Origin: Candidatus Schekmanbacteria bacterium
Lineage (GTDB): Bacteria > Schekmanbacteria > GWA2-38-11 > J061
Assembly (NCBI GenBank): GCA_016219965.1
Contig: JACRJM010000015.1
Span: forward strand, 157,857 to 221,856
Direction: 5' to 3'
Length of the DNA: 64,000 nt
Below the pieces are notes generated by a model. It did not search any database and was not told where the DNA came from. It worked only from the letters and a program-made list of their open reading frames with translations. The position numbers and the translations under genes are program-made. How positions within the stretch are numbered: position 1 is the first letter of the stretch; every line of letters begins with the position of its first letter. Shown piece by piece: positions 34,967-44,685 of this stretch.

Positions 34967-36511
34967 ATGGCGTTAAAGAAAGAATCAGACAAATGGCGCG
35001 AACAGGGCTGGATTCTAAGCATTGCCAGCGTAGCACTTTGTACAGGCATTGCCGGAGCTGTATCATCTTATGTTACGATTGCAGACGTGGCAATGCTCTA
35101 TCTTCTCGGCATTGTTATTACAGCAAGTTTGACAAGCAGATGGCCGTCTCTTCTTGCAACGCTTCTTAGCGTAACTGCCTTTGACTTTTTCTTTGTCCCA
35201 CCTTACCTTACTTTGGCAGTAAGCGAAGCAAAATATCTGTTTACATTCATCGTTATGTTCATAGTTGCATATGTCATAAGTTCTCTCACATTACGAATGC
35301 GCGAACAGGCAAAACAAGCAGAACAACGTGAGAAGCGAACTGCCGCTCTTTATAACTTAAGCCGCGAATTGGCGCATGAACGGGAATTGGAGCATCTGTG
35401 TTCTTCTGTGATAAATCATATGAGCAGTGTTTTTTCAAGTTCAGTCGTCATTCTTCTTTCTGATGGGAAAGACAACATGTTAAAACCTATTGCAGACCCG
35501 CAAAACTTTGAACTTGACCAGAGGGATATGGGCGTAGCCCAGTGGGTCTTTGAACATGGACAACAGGCTGGTCTTGGCACTGATACGCTTCCCGGTGCAA
35601 ATGCATTATATCTTCCACTTATTGCTTCATCCAAAACTGTAGGAGTGGTCGGTGTCTTTCCCGGTGAGCCATCAGATACTTTTGATGATGAACAAATCTA
35701 TGCGCTGGAAAGTTTTGCAAACCAGTCTGCTATGGCTATTGAAAGAGCCCTTCTCGCTGAAGAAACTCAGAGAGTGCGTCTTAAAGCTGAGACGGAAATG
35801 CTTCGCAATACAATGTTAAGTTCTGTTTCACACGACCTCCGTACTCCTCTTGCTGCAATTACCGGTGCTGCTACGACTTTACTTCAGCAGGATATAGACC
35901 TTGATCCGTCCAGCAGGAAAGAGCTAATGCAGACAATCATCGAGGAGGCTGAACATTTAAATCAAATCATACGCAATGTGCTGGACATGACGCGCCTTGA
36001 AGCTAAGACAATAACTGTAAAGAAAGAATGGCAGTCACTTGAGGAGATTGTTGGTGCCGTTCTCAACCGACTTTCCGATAGATTAAATGACCGTCAGTTT
36101 ACGGTTAGTCTGCCGGAGGATTTACCGCTTATCCCATTTGATCCTCTTCTGATAGAACAGGTTCTGATTAATCTCATTGATAATGCGCTTAAGTACACTC
36201 CGCAGAGTTCGCCGCTTGCGCTTTCTGCCGTCGTCACTGGAGATGAGGTTATAGTTGAACTTTGTGACAGCGGTTCCGGGATAACACCGGGGAAGGAGGA
36301 GAGGATCTTTGAAAAATTTGTAAGGGATTGTTCAGTCGGAGGTGGAATCGGACTTGGACTTGCTATCTGCCGGACTGTTATTAATGCCCACGGCGGACGC
36401 ATCTGGGCTGAGAATCGCGCCACTGGCGGAGCTGTATTCAGGTTTTCTCTCCCATTTGGCGGGAAACCTCCAAAGATGGAAGAGGAAAATAATTGGGATG
36501 AGAACACATAA
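34967..36511 (+). CDS. KdpD C-terminal-type sensor histidine kinase (separate gene)
   Basis: A 514-residue membrane kinase. Residues 15-108 form the DUF4118 four-helix membrane domain of KdpD (ADVAMLYLLGIVITA, then FDFFFVPPYLTL). Residues 130-262 resemble a GAF domain. The HisKA H-box is SVSHDLRTPL with the phosphorylated histidine at H289. The ATPase domain has LINLIDNALKYTP, DSGSGI and GIGLGLAICR. It lacks the N-terminal KdpD/USP sensor region, which is encoded separately at 37215. It is likely the partner of KdpE, whose start codon overlaps this stop by one base (TAATG). The split and the order kinase, regulator, sensor are unusual. Confidence 0.88.
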   Translation: MALKKESDKWREQGWILSIASVALCTGIAGAVSSYVTIADVAMLYLLGIVITASLTSRWPSLLATLLSVTAFDFFFVPPYLTLAVSEAKYLFTFIVMFIVAYVISSLTLRMREQAKQAEQREKRTAALYNLSRELAHERELEHLCSSVINHMSSVFSSSVVILLSDGKDNMLKPIADPQNFELDQRDMGVAQWVFEHGQQAGLGTDTLPGANALYLPLIASSKTVGVVGVFPGEPSDTFDDEQIYALESFANQSAMAIERALLAEETQRVRLKAETEMLRNTMLSSVSHDLRTPLAAITGAATTLLQQDIDLDPSSRKELMQTIIEEAEHLNQIIRNVLDMTRLEAKTITVKKEWQSLEEIVGAVLNRLSDRLNDRQFTVSLPEDLPLIPFDPLLIEQVLINLIDNALKYTPQSSPLALSAVVTGDEVIVELCDSGSGITPGKEERIFEKFVRDCSVGGGIGLGLAICRTVINAHGGRIWAENRATGGAVFRFSLPFGGKPPKMEEENNWDENT

Positions 36512-37218
36512 TGAATGATAACGAACTCATCCTTCTTGTTGAAGATGAACCTCAGATGCGCCGTTTTCTCCGTATCACACTTCAGGGGAACGGTTACCGT
36601 CTGATAGAGTCAGTTACCGGACAGGATGGTCTCACTCAGGTTGCTACGCGAAATCCTGATGTAGTACTCCTTGACCTCGGACTCCCTGACATTGACGGGC
36701 TTGAAGTTACGAGGAGGCTTCGCGGGTGGAGCAGTGTCCCGATTATAGTGATTTCAGCACGTGAACAGGAGGAGGATAAAATCAAAGCGCTTGATGCAGG
36801 TGCAGACGATTATCTCACGAAACCATTCGGTGCCGGAGAGCTTCTTGCACGGATTCGTGTCGCCCTTCGCCATGTGATAACTCAGAATAGCGGAGGCGAG
36901 AATCCTTTATTCATTATTGACAATATGAAGGTTGATCTTGCCAAACGGCAGGTGTTCATTGATGACAGGGAAATACATTTAACACCCATAGAATACCGCC
37001 TTCTTGCAGTATTGGTAAAGCATGCGGGGAAGGTAATAACCCATAGCCAGCTTCTTAAAGAAGTCTGGGGAGCGGCATATGCCGACCAGAACCATTATCT
37101 TCGAATCTATATGGCACAGTTACGGCACAAACTTGAGCCTGATCCTGCAAGACCGCGTTTCTTTATCAATGAACCGGGTGTGGGATACAGGCTTAAAATT
37201 GATACAGGGAAAAAATGA
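36511..37218 (+). CDS. kdpE: KdpE-type response regulator
   Basis: A 235-residue OmpR-family regulator. The receiver domain has the acidic pair in LLVEDEP, the phosphoacceptor D55 in VVLLDLGLP, the conserved S/T in VISAREQ and K in DYLTKPFG. The C-terminal winged helix has HLTPIEYRLLAVLVKHAGKV and HYLRIYMAQLRHKLE, both typical of KdpE. It would bind the kdp promoter and activate kdpFABC under potassium limitation. It overlaps the kinase gene by one base and the sensor-half gene by four bases, so the three are translationally coupled. Confidence 0.93.
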   Translation: MNDNELILLVEDEPQMRRFLRITLQGNGYRLIESVTGQDGLTQVATRNPDVVLLDLGLPDIDGLEVTRRLRGWSSVPIIVISAREQEEDKIKALDAGADDYLTKPFGAGELLARIRVALRHVITQNSGGENPLFIIDNMKVDLAKRQVFIDDREIHLTPIEYRLLAVLVKHAGKVITHSQLLKEVWGAAYADQNHYLRIYMAQLRHKLEPDPARPRFFINEPGVGYRLKIDTGKK

Positions 37219-39287
37219 GCAATTCTTCTGATTTTCAAAAACCTGATTTCCAAAAACCGGATCCGCAGGCGCTTCTTTCAGAGGTAATGAAAGAAGAAAG
37301 CCGCAGAGGGCGTTTCAAGATATTTCTGGGATATGCCCCGGGAGTAGGCAAGACTTACAAGATGCTTGAACATGCGAGGATTGCGAAAGATCGCGGTATT
37401 GATGTGGTAATCGGTGTTGTTGAAACACATGGGCGTGCTGAAACCGAAAAACTCTCAGAGGGGCTTGAGATAATTGAGCGGCGTCAGATTGATTACAAGA
37501 ATGTCGTGCTTTATGAAATGGATGTTGAAGCAATCATAAAGCGCAGGCCGGAACTGGTCCTTGTTGATGAGTTAGCGCATACAAATGCTCCGGGAAGCCA
37601 GTATGATAAACGTTTTCAGGATATTGAAATCCTTTTGGCAAACAGGATCAATGTTTATACAACAGTCAACGTTCAGCACATCGAGAGTTTAAATGACACT
37701 GTGGCGCAGATCACAGGGGTCCGTATTCGTGAAACAGTTCCGGACAATATCTTTGACAAAGCAGATGAGATTGATGTTGTGGATATTCCCCTTGAGCAAT
37801 TGCAGGAACGGTTGAAGGAGGGGAAGGTGTATGCACCGGATTTAGCTGGAAAGGCATTGGAGAATTATTTCAAGCGCGGCAATCTACTTGCTCTTCGCGA
37901 ACTCGCGTTCCGCCGTGCCGCCAACAAGCTTGATCAGGAGCTTATAAATTATATGAAGGCCCGCGGCATTGCAGGGCCCTGGGCTACTTCAGAGAGGCTC
38001 CTTGTGTGTATTGGGGTAAGCCCCTTTGCAAAGAAACTCGTGCGTAAAGCTTATCAGATGGCAAGTGAACTCAAGGCAGAATGGTATGCTGTTTATGTGG
38101 AAACTCCCGGTCATCTCACATTGAGCCAGAAGGAACGCATCAACCTTACTGAAACGCTTGGTCTGGCTCAGGAATTGGGTGCTAAGGTGATAACGCTCAC
38201 CGGATCCGAGATAGGCGAGGAGATAGTAAAGTTTGCAAACAAAGAAAAAGTCAGCAAGGTCGTGATTGGAAAACCTGTAGGGTTCTTCCTGCGGCAAATG
38301 CTCGCACGTTCCCCGGTGTTTGAGATTCTCAAAGAATCAGGCAGATTCGATCTCTATTTTATCGCACCTGAAAGCGAAGAAGGTTCAAAAGCTGATACGC
38401 CTGCCGTGCCGCCTGTCCGGAGCTCAAAGCGAACTGCCTGGAAAAACTACTTTCTTGCGAGCCTTACCATTCTGCCGGTCACAGCTACTGCTTCCCTGCT
38501 ATTTTACGCATTGAATATCAAATCTCTGGTCATACTATTTATTCTGGCGCCTATGGCAAGTGCGTTTTTCTTTGGCATAGGTCCTTCTCTTTTTGTTTCA
38601 ATCCTTTGCCCGCTTATCTATGATTATTTTTTTACGGAACCGTATTTCAGCCTTACAATCCAGGACCCATCAATCATCCTTGAGCTGATAATTTTTGTAG
38701 TGACCGCAGTTCTTACCGGACAGCTTGCAAAGCTGATTCGCCGTCAGCAGGAGGCAATTACAACGCGTCTTGGGCAGATGGAATTATTGTCTGATATGGG
38801 GAAAGAGCTTCTTGCTATTCCAAATCTCTATCAGTTAATAACAAAGGTCGCAAGTCCCATGGATGAACAGATGAACAATACACTAAAATTCATGAAGATT
38901 ACTGTTCAGGAGGGGATTGCAGAGACCATACTTCGCTATATGGAGAGGGCGATTCATCTGCCATGTTTCGTTATACTTCGCAAGGAAGATTCTCCACTGC
39001 ATATCTGGGCAAAATCAGGTGCAGAACTTTCAATTACTTCTAAGGAAAATGCAATCGTGGAATGGATATTTGCCCACAATGAGCCGGCAGGAAAAGGAAC
39101 AAAAACTCTTGAAGGCTCGGATTACTTTTATCTTCCAATTTCATCTTCCAAAAAAAAATGTCTCGGGGTGATAGGGATTTCATCTGACTACAATCTTCTT
39201 TTACCTAACGAACGTATTCTTATTTCAGCGATTAATAATTTTGCCGCCACTGCGCTTGAGAATCTGGAGATTCAGGCAGAAGACTAG
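37215..39287 (+). CDS. KdpD N-terminal sensor half without kinase domain
   Basis: A 690-residue protein. Residues 30-245 are the KdpD sensor domain, with Walker A GYAPGVGKTYKML starting at residue 39 and Walker B LVLVDELAHTNAPGS with D118/E119. Residues 250-370 form a universal stress protein-like domain (LLVCIGVSPFAKKLV, then GKPVGFF). A DUF4118 membrane domain with four hydrophobic segments follows (about 405-505). The last 150 residues form a GAF-like domain ending LENLEIQAED. The protein stops where a full KdpD would begin its HisKA domain, so it cannot phosphorylate. It presumably senses and passes the signal to the separate kinase at 34967. The ATG overlaps the kdpE stop. Confidence 0.9.
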   Translation: MSNSSDFQKPDFQKPDPQALLSEVMKEESRRGRFKIFLGYAPGVGKTYKMLEHARIAKDRGIDVVIGVVETHGRAETEKLSEGLEIIERRQIDYKNVVLYEMDVEAIIKRRPELVLVDELAHTNAPGSQYDKRFQDIEILLANRINVYTTVNVQHIESLNDTVAQITGVRIRETVPDNIFDKADEIDVVDIPLEQLQERLKEGKVYAPDLAGKALENYFKRGNLLALRELAFRRAANKLDQELINYMKARGIAGPWATSERLLVCIGVSPFAKKLVRKAYQMASELKAEWYAVYVETPGHLTLSQKERINLTETLGLAQELGAKVITLTGSEIGEEIVKFANKEKVSKVVIGKPVGFFLRQMLARSPVFEILKESGRFDLYFIAPESEEGSKADTPAVPPVRSSKRTAWKNYFLASLTILPVTATASLLFYALNIKSLVILFILAPMASAFFFGIGPSLFVSILCPLIYDYFFTEPYFSLTIQDPSIILELIIFVVTAVLTGQLAKLIRRQQEAITTRLGQMELLSDMGKELLAIPNLYQLITKVASPMDEQMNNTLKFMKITVQEGIAETILRYMERAIHLPCFVILRKEDSPLHIWAKSGAELSITSKENAIVEWIFAHNEPAGKGTKTLEGSDYFYLPISSSKKKCLGVIGISSDYNLLLPNERILISAINNFAATALENLEIQAED

Positions 39288-39302
39288 CGCTGAAACTAAG
39301 AA

Positions 39303-39323
39303 GGCACGTTCGGGGAACGTGCC
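39303..39323. repeat. Dispersed palindromic repeat, copy A2
   Basis: Identical to the 21-base hairpin at 6038-6058, with 9-base arms, a GGG loop and CTACA following. Confidence 0.85.
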
Positions 39324-39385
39324 CTACAGAAAACTATGTAGTGTCTGTGAAAATGTTTTGTAGGGTCTGTGGAAATATTTTGTAG

Positions 39386-39406
39386 GGTCTGCTCCCCGAG
39401 CAGACC
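39386..39406. repeat. Dispersed palindromic repeat, type B
   Basis: TGTAG leads into a perfect hairpin with arms GGTCTGCTC/GAGCAGACC and loop CCC. The shape and TGTAG flank are the same as in type A, but the stem sequence differs. Two partial copies of TGTAGGGTCTGTG or a similar string lie just upstream (39338-39371), so the block looks like accumulated elements. Confidence 0.75.
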
Positions 39407-39432
39407 GCATAACTAATGATGTTCAACGATTG

Positions 39433-39461
39433 TTGACCTCTCAAATCCGCCATGATAAACA
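39433..39461 (+). promoter_or_regulatory. Possible sigma-70 promoter for the first UbiD gene
   Basis: TTGACC (39433-39438), a 17-base spacer and TAAACA (39456-39461) lie about 40 bases upstream of the ATG at 39506. The -10 box is only a moderate match. Confidence 0.35.
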
Positions 39462-39505
39462 CGCACTAATTCAACTTATCACTATTTGAATAAGGAGTGA
39501 AAGCA

Positions 39506-41002
39506 ATGGCAATAGGGGAAAATATAAAACTCACCGGTCCCTATGATTCAATGCGGGAATATCTCTCTGCTCTTGAAGCGAAGGGTTGGCTTCTTAAAAT
39601 AAAGGAAGTTGATCAGGACAAATATGAGGGGACTGCATTTGTTTACCGCATGCTCGACAAGATGGATACAAGCAGTACACCGGCAATCATGTTCGAGAAT
39701 ATAAAGCTTAACGGCAACATGATGGAAGGGCCGGTGTTTTCAAACATCTATTCCAGATGGGAATATGCGGCTATGTTTTTTGGCGTTGAAAATGTAACCG
39801 AAGATGAAAGTGACATGTACAGGGCGGTTAGGAATAGGCTCGTATCAAAGATTGAGAAGAACAACGGGCAGTGGCCCCGCATAAAACCTGTCGTGACAGA
39901 TAAAAAAGATGTCCCCTGCAAAGAAGTTATAATGAAAGGGGATGATGTTGATATTCTTAAATTTCCCTTCTTCAAGAACAATCCGGGCGACGTAAGCCAG
40001 TATATCAACACCGGAGCGGTATTCATGGAGGATCCTGAACTTGGTAGGAATGTTGGGACTTACCGTCTTCAGGTAAAGGGGAAAGATAAAATTGGAATGA
40101 ACACAGAGGCAGGCCAGCATGGATGGCAGTTCATAATGCGTGCAAAAAGAAGAGGAGAGCGTTCAATCCCTGCTGCAGTTGCCCTCGGCACAGACCCGAT
40201 AGTGTTTTCAGTAAGCTCCACAAAGGTTGCAGACCTTGGACAGGATGAGCTTGAATTTGCTGGCGGTCTTAAGGGGAAACCTGTGGAACTTGTAAAATGC
40301 GAGACCAGCAATATTCTCGTTCCTGCTGAAGCTGAGATAATAATCGAGGGAGATATAATCATAGAAGAGGAGGATGAAGGGCCTTATGGGGAGATGTATG
40401 GATACATGGGGCTTCAGCACAAAAACTTCTACATGAATATAAAAGCAGTAACCCACAAAAAGAAGCCGTGGATAATTAATGATTTCACGGGTGTTACTCA
40501 CAATACCAACATGATACCCTGGCAGATCAATACATATATACAATTGAAAAAAGCATTGCCCTATGTTGTAGATATGTATGGCATACGCGAAGCGATAGGA
40601 ATTACAATCCTGAGCATTGACAAGAGATTCCCTGGGCAGGGGATATCAGCAGGACAGGTGTTCCTCGGTATGAGTACGTCGAAGGTCGCAATCGTCGTGG
40701 ACAAAGACATTGACGTAACTAACTTGCCCCGCGTACTGAATGCCGTAGCGACAAGATGGCAGCCCCATCCTGCAAGCCTTATCATAAATCAGGCATTCAG
40801 CATGGGAGTTGACCCAAGCATGAAGCAGAGGGGAATTTCCAGCAAGATAGTGATAGACGCAACTAGGCAGTTGCCCTTAGAGGGCGGCCCTTCATCATGG
40901 CCTCCGGTGTCGCGGGTACTTCTCGAGGAGAAAGCCCCGGAGTCATTCAGCCTGGTTGACGGCAAATGGCAGGAGTACTGGAAAAACTGGGGGAAAAAAT
41001 AA
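39506..41002 (+). CDS. UbiD-family (prenylated-FMN) decarboxylase, cytosolic form
   Basis: A 498-residue UbiD-family protein. A GTG at 39497 could extend it by three codons, but AAGGAG at 39492 is correctly spaced for the ATG at 39506. The family catalytic triad seen in Fdc1 (R173, E277, E282) is matched by R187 in RNVGTYRLQ and by E291 and E296 in DEGPYGEMYGY, with the same 5-residue spacing. Other blocks include FAGGLKGKPVELVKCETSN and DFTGVTHNTNMIPW. UbiD enzymes reversibly decarboxylate aromatic or alpha,beta-unsaturated acids using prenylated FMN. No UbiX prenyltransferase gene lies in the window. It is about two-thirds identical by eye to the signal-peptide-bearing paralogue at 48584. 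Confidence 0.88.
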   Translation: MAIGENIKLTGPYDSMREYLSALEAKGWLLKIKEVDQDKYEGTAFVYRMLDKMDTSSTPAIMFENIKLNGNMMEGPVFSNIYSRWEYAAMFFGVENVTEDESDMYRAVRNRLVSKIEKNNGQWPRIKPVVTDKKDVPCKEVIMKGDDVDILKFPFFKNNPGDVSQYINTGAVFMEDPELGRNVGTYRLQVKGKDKIGMNTEAGQHGWQFIMRAKRRGERSIPAAVALGTDPIVFSVSSTKVADLGQDELEFAGGLKGKPVELVKCETSNILVPAEAEIIIEGDIIIEEEDEGPYGEMYGYMGLQHKNFYMNIKAVTHKKKPWIINDFTGVTHNTNMIPWQINTYIQLKKALPYVVDMYGIREAIGITILSIDKRFPGQGISAGQVFLGMSTSKVAIVVDKDIDVTNLPRVLNAVATRWQPHPASLIINQAFSMGVDPSMKQRGISSKIVIDATRQLPLEGGPSSWPPVSRVLLEEKAPESFSLVDGKWQEYWKNWGKK

Positions 41003-41118
41003 CTACAGAGTTCACAGAGAAATTGATGAAATCAGTTAAAAAATATTAATAAACTGGCGATATGCGGCAGTCCATTGAGATACAGTATTGATTCAATAAA
41101 AATGAAAAGTATATTTCT

Positions 41119-42507
41119 ATGCAATATGAAAGCAGGGCAGACAGGTTCATAATATTCCGCTGGGTACTGATACTTTTAACGGTCAATGTCTGTTTTTTCA
41201 TTTTCAGCGAGTTAGTTCTCCATTATCCATATCAGGACCCTTTGAATGTAAGGTTCCGTCCATCGGCACACCCATTATATGTCACGCTTTGTGTCCTGAC
41301 GTTTCTCTCAGTACTGCTGCGTTGGAGGAGAGACTGGTTTCTTTCCCTTTCGGAGAAGCAATTTGTTTTTCTCACATTGTTCCTGGCTTTTTTCTTTGAT
41401 GTGTCGCTTGCATCCACTGACCAGGGTTTCATGTATGCCATACCGCATTCATTTATTTCCACGACTAACGAATATTATTGGGATATCGGGAAGATAAACG
41501 GGCTCAGAAACTTCCTGAGGGATTATGTTAAAATGATGCCTGACCTTTCCCTCCATGCAAACACCCATCCTCCCGGGGCAGATGTGTTCTTCTACCTTAT
41601 ACACAGGTTTCTTGGAGAAGGAGCGATGAAGCCATCGATTATAGCGCTAATCGTGAGCAACTTAAGCCTTATCCCGCTTTACCTGACGCTAAAGATGTTT
41701 TTATCAGAAAGGGCGCTCCGCTTTGCGATTATTCTCTGGATTTTCACGCCTGCCATCGGGATATACAGCGCCGTATGCATGGACGGGGTGTTTATGTTTT
41801 TCCTGCTCTGGCCATTTTACTTTTTTTTCAGGTATCTTGTAACAGGGAAAAACCTGTTGTCCCTTTCATTCCTCACAGGCGCATCTCTTGCAGCGGCAGG
41901 TTTTATGACTTTTTCCGTTGCCTACGAATGCCTCTTTTTTACCCTTCTTACGGGGTTTTGCATTTACAGGAAACATGAGAGATGGAAGGGGATGTGCCTT
42001 AGCCTTTGTGTTGCCGGAGCTGTCTTCGTCCTGTTCTATTATTTCTTCTATCAAGCCACAGGCTATAATATTCGTGACTGTCTTGATGCGGCGCGCGACA
42101 AGGACATGGTTAACTACGGCTCGCCATTTTACAGCTTCACGAAATATATCCATTCCAGGATTGCCAATTTCTCAGTTTATTCCATATTCATGGGTTTTGC
42201 CTCATTCGGGGTTTTCATCGTCTATCTGAGAGGCTGGTACAGACGGTTCGGGCTCGGGAATAAGCTGATGCGCAGCATAACGTATGTAGCGATACTCACA
42301 ATGCTTGAAATGGTTTTCGGCGGGCTTTACTTTTTTGAAACCGGCAGGATATGGATTTACCTGTCACCCATATTCCTCGGGCCTGTGGCAGAGACTATAA
42401 CTCTCATTTCAGATACTGCTCCGGGAAGGATATTCGAGACAGATGTCCTTACTCTTACCTTTTTGCAGACTATGGCAATTGAAATTATTTTTTATACATT
42501 CTGGTAA
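41119..42507 (+). CDS. Polytopic GT-C-like membrane protein
   Basis: A 462-residue protein with about eleven hydrophobic segments. The loop HANTHPPGADVFFYLIHRFL near residue 147 is the THPPG motif of many bacterial GT-C/PMT-like glycosyltransferases. Upstream, STTNEYYWDIGKINGL contains acidic residues where the family's first-loop catalytic aspartate lies. YSAVCMDGVFMFFLLWP resembles the region after the donor-binding helices. It is probably a polyprenyl-phosphate-sugar transferase of the cytoplasmic membrane, though the donor and acceptor are unknown. No ribosome-binding site is obvious. It is convergent with the next gene, another GT-C-like protein, with 23 bases between stops. Confidence 0.7.
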   Translation: MQYESRADRFIIFRWVLILLTVNVCFFIFSELVLHYPYQDPLNVRFRPSAHPLYVTLCVLTFLSVLLRWRRDWFLSLSEKQFVFLTLFLAFFFDVSLASTDQGFMYAIPHSFISTTNEYYWDIGKINGLRNFLRDYVKMMPDLSLHANTHPPGADVFFYLIHRFLGEGAMKPSIIALIVSNLSLIPLYLTLKMFLSERALRFAIILWIFTPAIGIYSAVCMDGVFMFFLLWPFYFFFRYLVTGKNLLSLSFLTGASLAAAGFMTFSVAYECLFFTLLTGFCIYRKHERWKGMCLSLCVAGAVFVLFYYFFYQATGYNIRDCLDAARDKDMVNYGSPFYSFTKYIHSRIANFSVYSIFMGFASFGVFIVYLRGWYRRFGLGNKLMRSITYVAILTMLEMVFGGLYFFETGRIWIYLSPIFLGPVAETITLISDTAPGRIFETDVLTLTFLQTMAIEIIFYTFW

Positions 42508-42530
42508 CAGGCACACAAAGCAGAAGACCT

Positions 42531-44519
42531 TTAAGACTGTGCATCCGTCAGGAACTTTTCTGATATCCCTTCCATCACAAAAGGGAGAAGTTCGTTGTTG
42601 ATGTTTCTTAAAAGTAGCTTTGTGCTTACAATCCCTGAATAGGAAATATCATAGTCTTTGTGAAATATGGCAGGCACCCTGTCTTTCCCAAGAAAATTCC
42701 TGCTTCGCTCGTTAAGTCTGCCATCTATTTTCTCTCCTACCCCTTTTAATATTAAAGAAAGAGCCTGGGGATTATCTTTCATTTTATTCTTTAATTCATT
42801 AATGAAACTGCTGTCTAAAAATTCATAAATTCCCCTCCCTGCTGCCCTGTAAAAAATATTACCGGCAGAGTTATCCGGGAATGACTCGATTGCTCTTGTT
42901 ATCGTCTCAATGCCCTCATAAAAAGGCGCCACCTCGATTTCACCTTCAATGACGTGGCGGGAAGAATCGCTCCCGAAAGTCTCTGCAATCTTTATTGCTT
43001 CCTCAAGTTTTTTGTGCTTTTCCATTATTCCCCTGCCGATCCCTTCGTATATGTAGTCCTTGCCGGCTTGCTCGGTAATGGTTCTTTGCAGGGTTTCTGC
43101 GTTTACGCCAGTTTCTTTTAACGCGATTGAATATCCGAATGCTCTGTAAAGTTCAGGATGATATTCGGGGGGAAGGTTCTCTATCAGACTGATGCATGTC
43201 TTATAATCATAGACCGCTGCAAGCTTTCCCGGAAGGCTTTCGTAAGCATATCCTTTATAAAAGAAAGGTTCACCTAAGAGGCTTCCTGAAAAGTATCTAC
43301 TATAGGATGATACGGGTATAATGAGAAGAGCTATGGCGGTAGAAATACAGAGCTTCTTGTTTTTTATTCTCGCAAGGTATAGCGCCATGAGTGCGAATAT
43401 AAAAGGGGGAAGGGTAGTAAAGAACCTGTCCCTGTATATTTTAAAAGGATGTTCGTTGAGGTTGAGATCGAATATCGGTTTGCCTGTGTAGAACTTGGAG
43501 AAGGTATAAACCAGCGCAAAGACTGCGATGTATATGACAAAAATGAATTCCATAGGAGGCTTTTTACCTTTAAGAATCGCCTTCAACCCGAGGCGAAGGA
43601 AAAATAGAAATGACAGAATGAAGAAGGCATAATAAAGATATGAAAGGACATTTATTCTGTTAATATTGAATGTGTCTATCCAGAATGATTCCGGTATATC
43701 AACAAATACAAGTGCCCCGAATTTTTTTACCATGGCTTTCGCCGGAAGTTTATCCATATATCCCTCATCATGGACGGTGATATTCCTGAAGTTGAATACA
43801 ACTGATGAATAAAAGAAGGGGAGCAGTCCTGCCAGAGATGAAAGTGAAAAGGTCATGAAATCATTACCCAGGAAGAAGTCTTTTTTCAGGATTAATTGAA
43901 ATACCAGCACAGTGAGAATGGTTACTATAAATATATAATCGAAATAGATTCCGAACCCTGCAATCAGCCCAGACATTATGAGGTACCGTTTACCGTTACC
44001 ACCGCTGTCGAACCAGTATTTGAACATTGTTAAGAACAAGAGCACCGAAAGCAGGGATGATTCCCTGTGGTTCCCCCATAGGATGAGAGATATTATGACA
44101 GGGTAAGGGGGGGCTAAAGCGAAGAGAAATCCGAAGAGCGCGGCAGCTTTGAGGCTGAAATATTTAAGCAGGAAAAAAAACATGGCTGACAATATCGCGG
44201 CAGAGATGATGATGGATAAAACCTTAAGGGCGAAAACAGAATTGCCAAGAACAAGAATGAAGGGGAGGGCAAGAATGCTTGTTACGAGTGTCCCGCCGGC
44301 AAAGGGCATATACTGGTAGCAGAAGATAAGGTTGGGGTGTCTCAAAAAAGCCGCCGGGTTGCCAATCATGTCATTGGCAAGAGTTCCGTTGTAAAGTTCT
44401 TCGTGGTTGCTAATGAAATAAAATGAAAAAAACAGGAATAATATCCGCACTGCCGTGTAAAGCAGCAATATCACTCCGAGAAGGGTTATGGTGTCTTTGT
44501 CCGGTTCTAGTTTCATCAT
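42531..44519 (-). CDS. GT-C-like membrane protein with soluble helical C-terminal region
   Basis: A 662-residue protein. Residues 1-400 contain about eleven membrane segments. LWGNHRESSLLSVLL near residue 147 and LYNGTLANDMIG in the first loop are consistent with a GT-C fold. Residues 420-662 are soluble and rich in repeated short patterns such as YRAFGYSIALKE, YEGIGRGIMEKH, YRAAGRGIYEF and LKGVGEKIDGRL. These look like degenerate helical repeats of about 35-40 residues. I do not recognise that region. The start has two adjacent ATG codons, and no strong Shine-Dalgarno sequence is visible. It sits 166 bases downstream of the HD-GYP gene on the same strand. Confidence 0.7.
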   Translation of the reverse strand: MMKLEPDKDTITLLGVILLLYTAVRILFLFFSFYFISNHEELYNGTLANDMIGNPAAFLRHPNLIFCYQYMPFAGGTLVTSILALPFILVLGNSVFALKVLSIIISAAILSAMFFFLLKYFSLKAAALFGFLFALAPPYPVIISLILWGNHRESSLLSVLLFLTMFKYWFDSGGNGKRYLIMSGLIAGFGIYFDYIFIVTILTVLVFQLILKKDFFLGNDFMTFSLSSLAGLLPFFYSSVVFNFRNITVHDEGYMDKLPAKAMVKKFGALVFVDIPESFWIDTFNINRINVLSYLYYAFFILSFLFFLRLGLKAILKGKKPPMEFIFVIYIAVFALVYTFSKFYTGKPIFDLNLNEHPFKIYRDRFFTTLPPFIFALMALYLARIKNKKLCISTAIALLIIPVSSYSRYFSGSLLGEPFFYKGYAYESLPGKLAAVYDYKTCISLIENLPPEYHPELYRAFGYSIALKETGVNAETLQRTITEQAGKDYIYEGIGRGIMEKHKKLEEAIKIAETFGSDSSRHVIEGEIEVAPFYEGIETITRAIESFPDNSAGNIFYRAAGRGIYEFLDSSFINELKNKMKDNPQALSLILKGVGEKIDGRLNERSRNFLGKDRVPAIFHKDYDISYSGIVSTKLLLRNINNELLPFVMEGISEKFLTDAQS

Positions 44520-44685
44520 CTTTTTTTATAATTTTTATATGTTATCATAAAATCTTCTTAAGAAGTAAATACTCCATGCTTCTCGTAGATGCATTTGTAC
44601 CTCTTGGCGGAATTGCGTCCACGTTTTTTATAAGTTTGCAGCGTCTGCCGCAGGGGGAAAGTATAATCGGAAAGGATTCTCTTTT

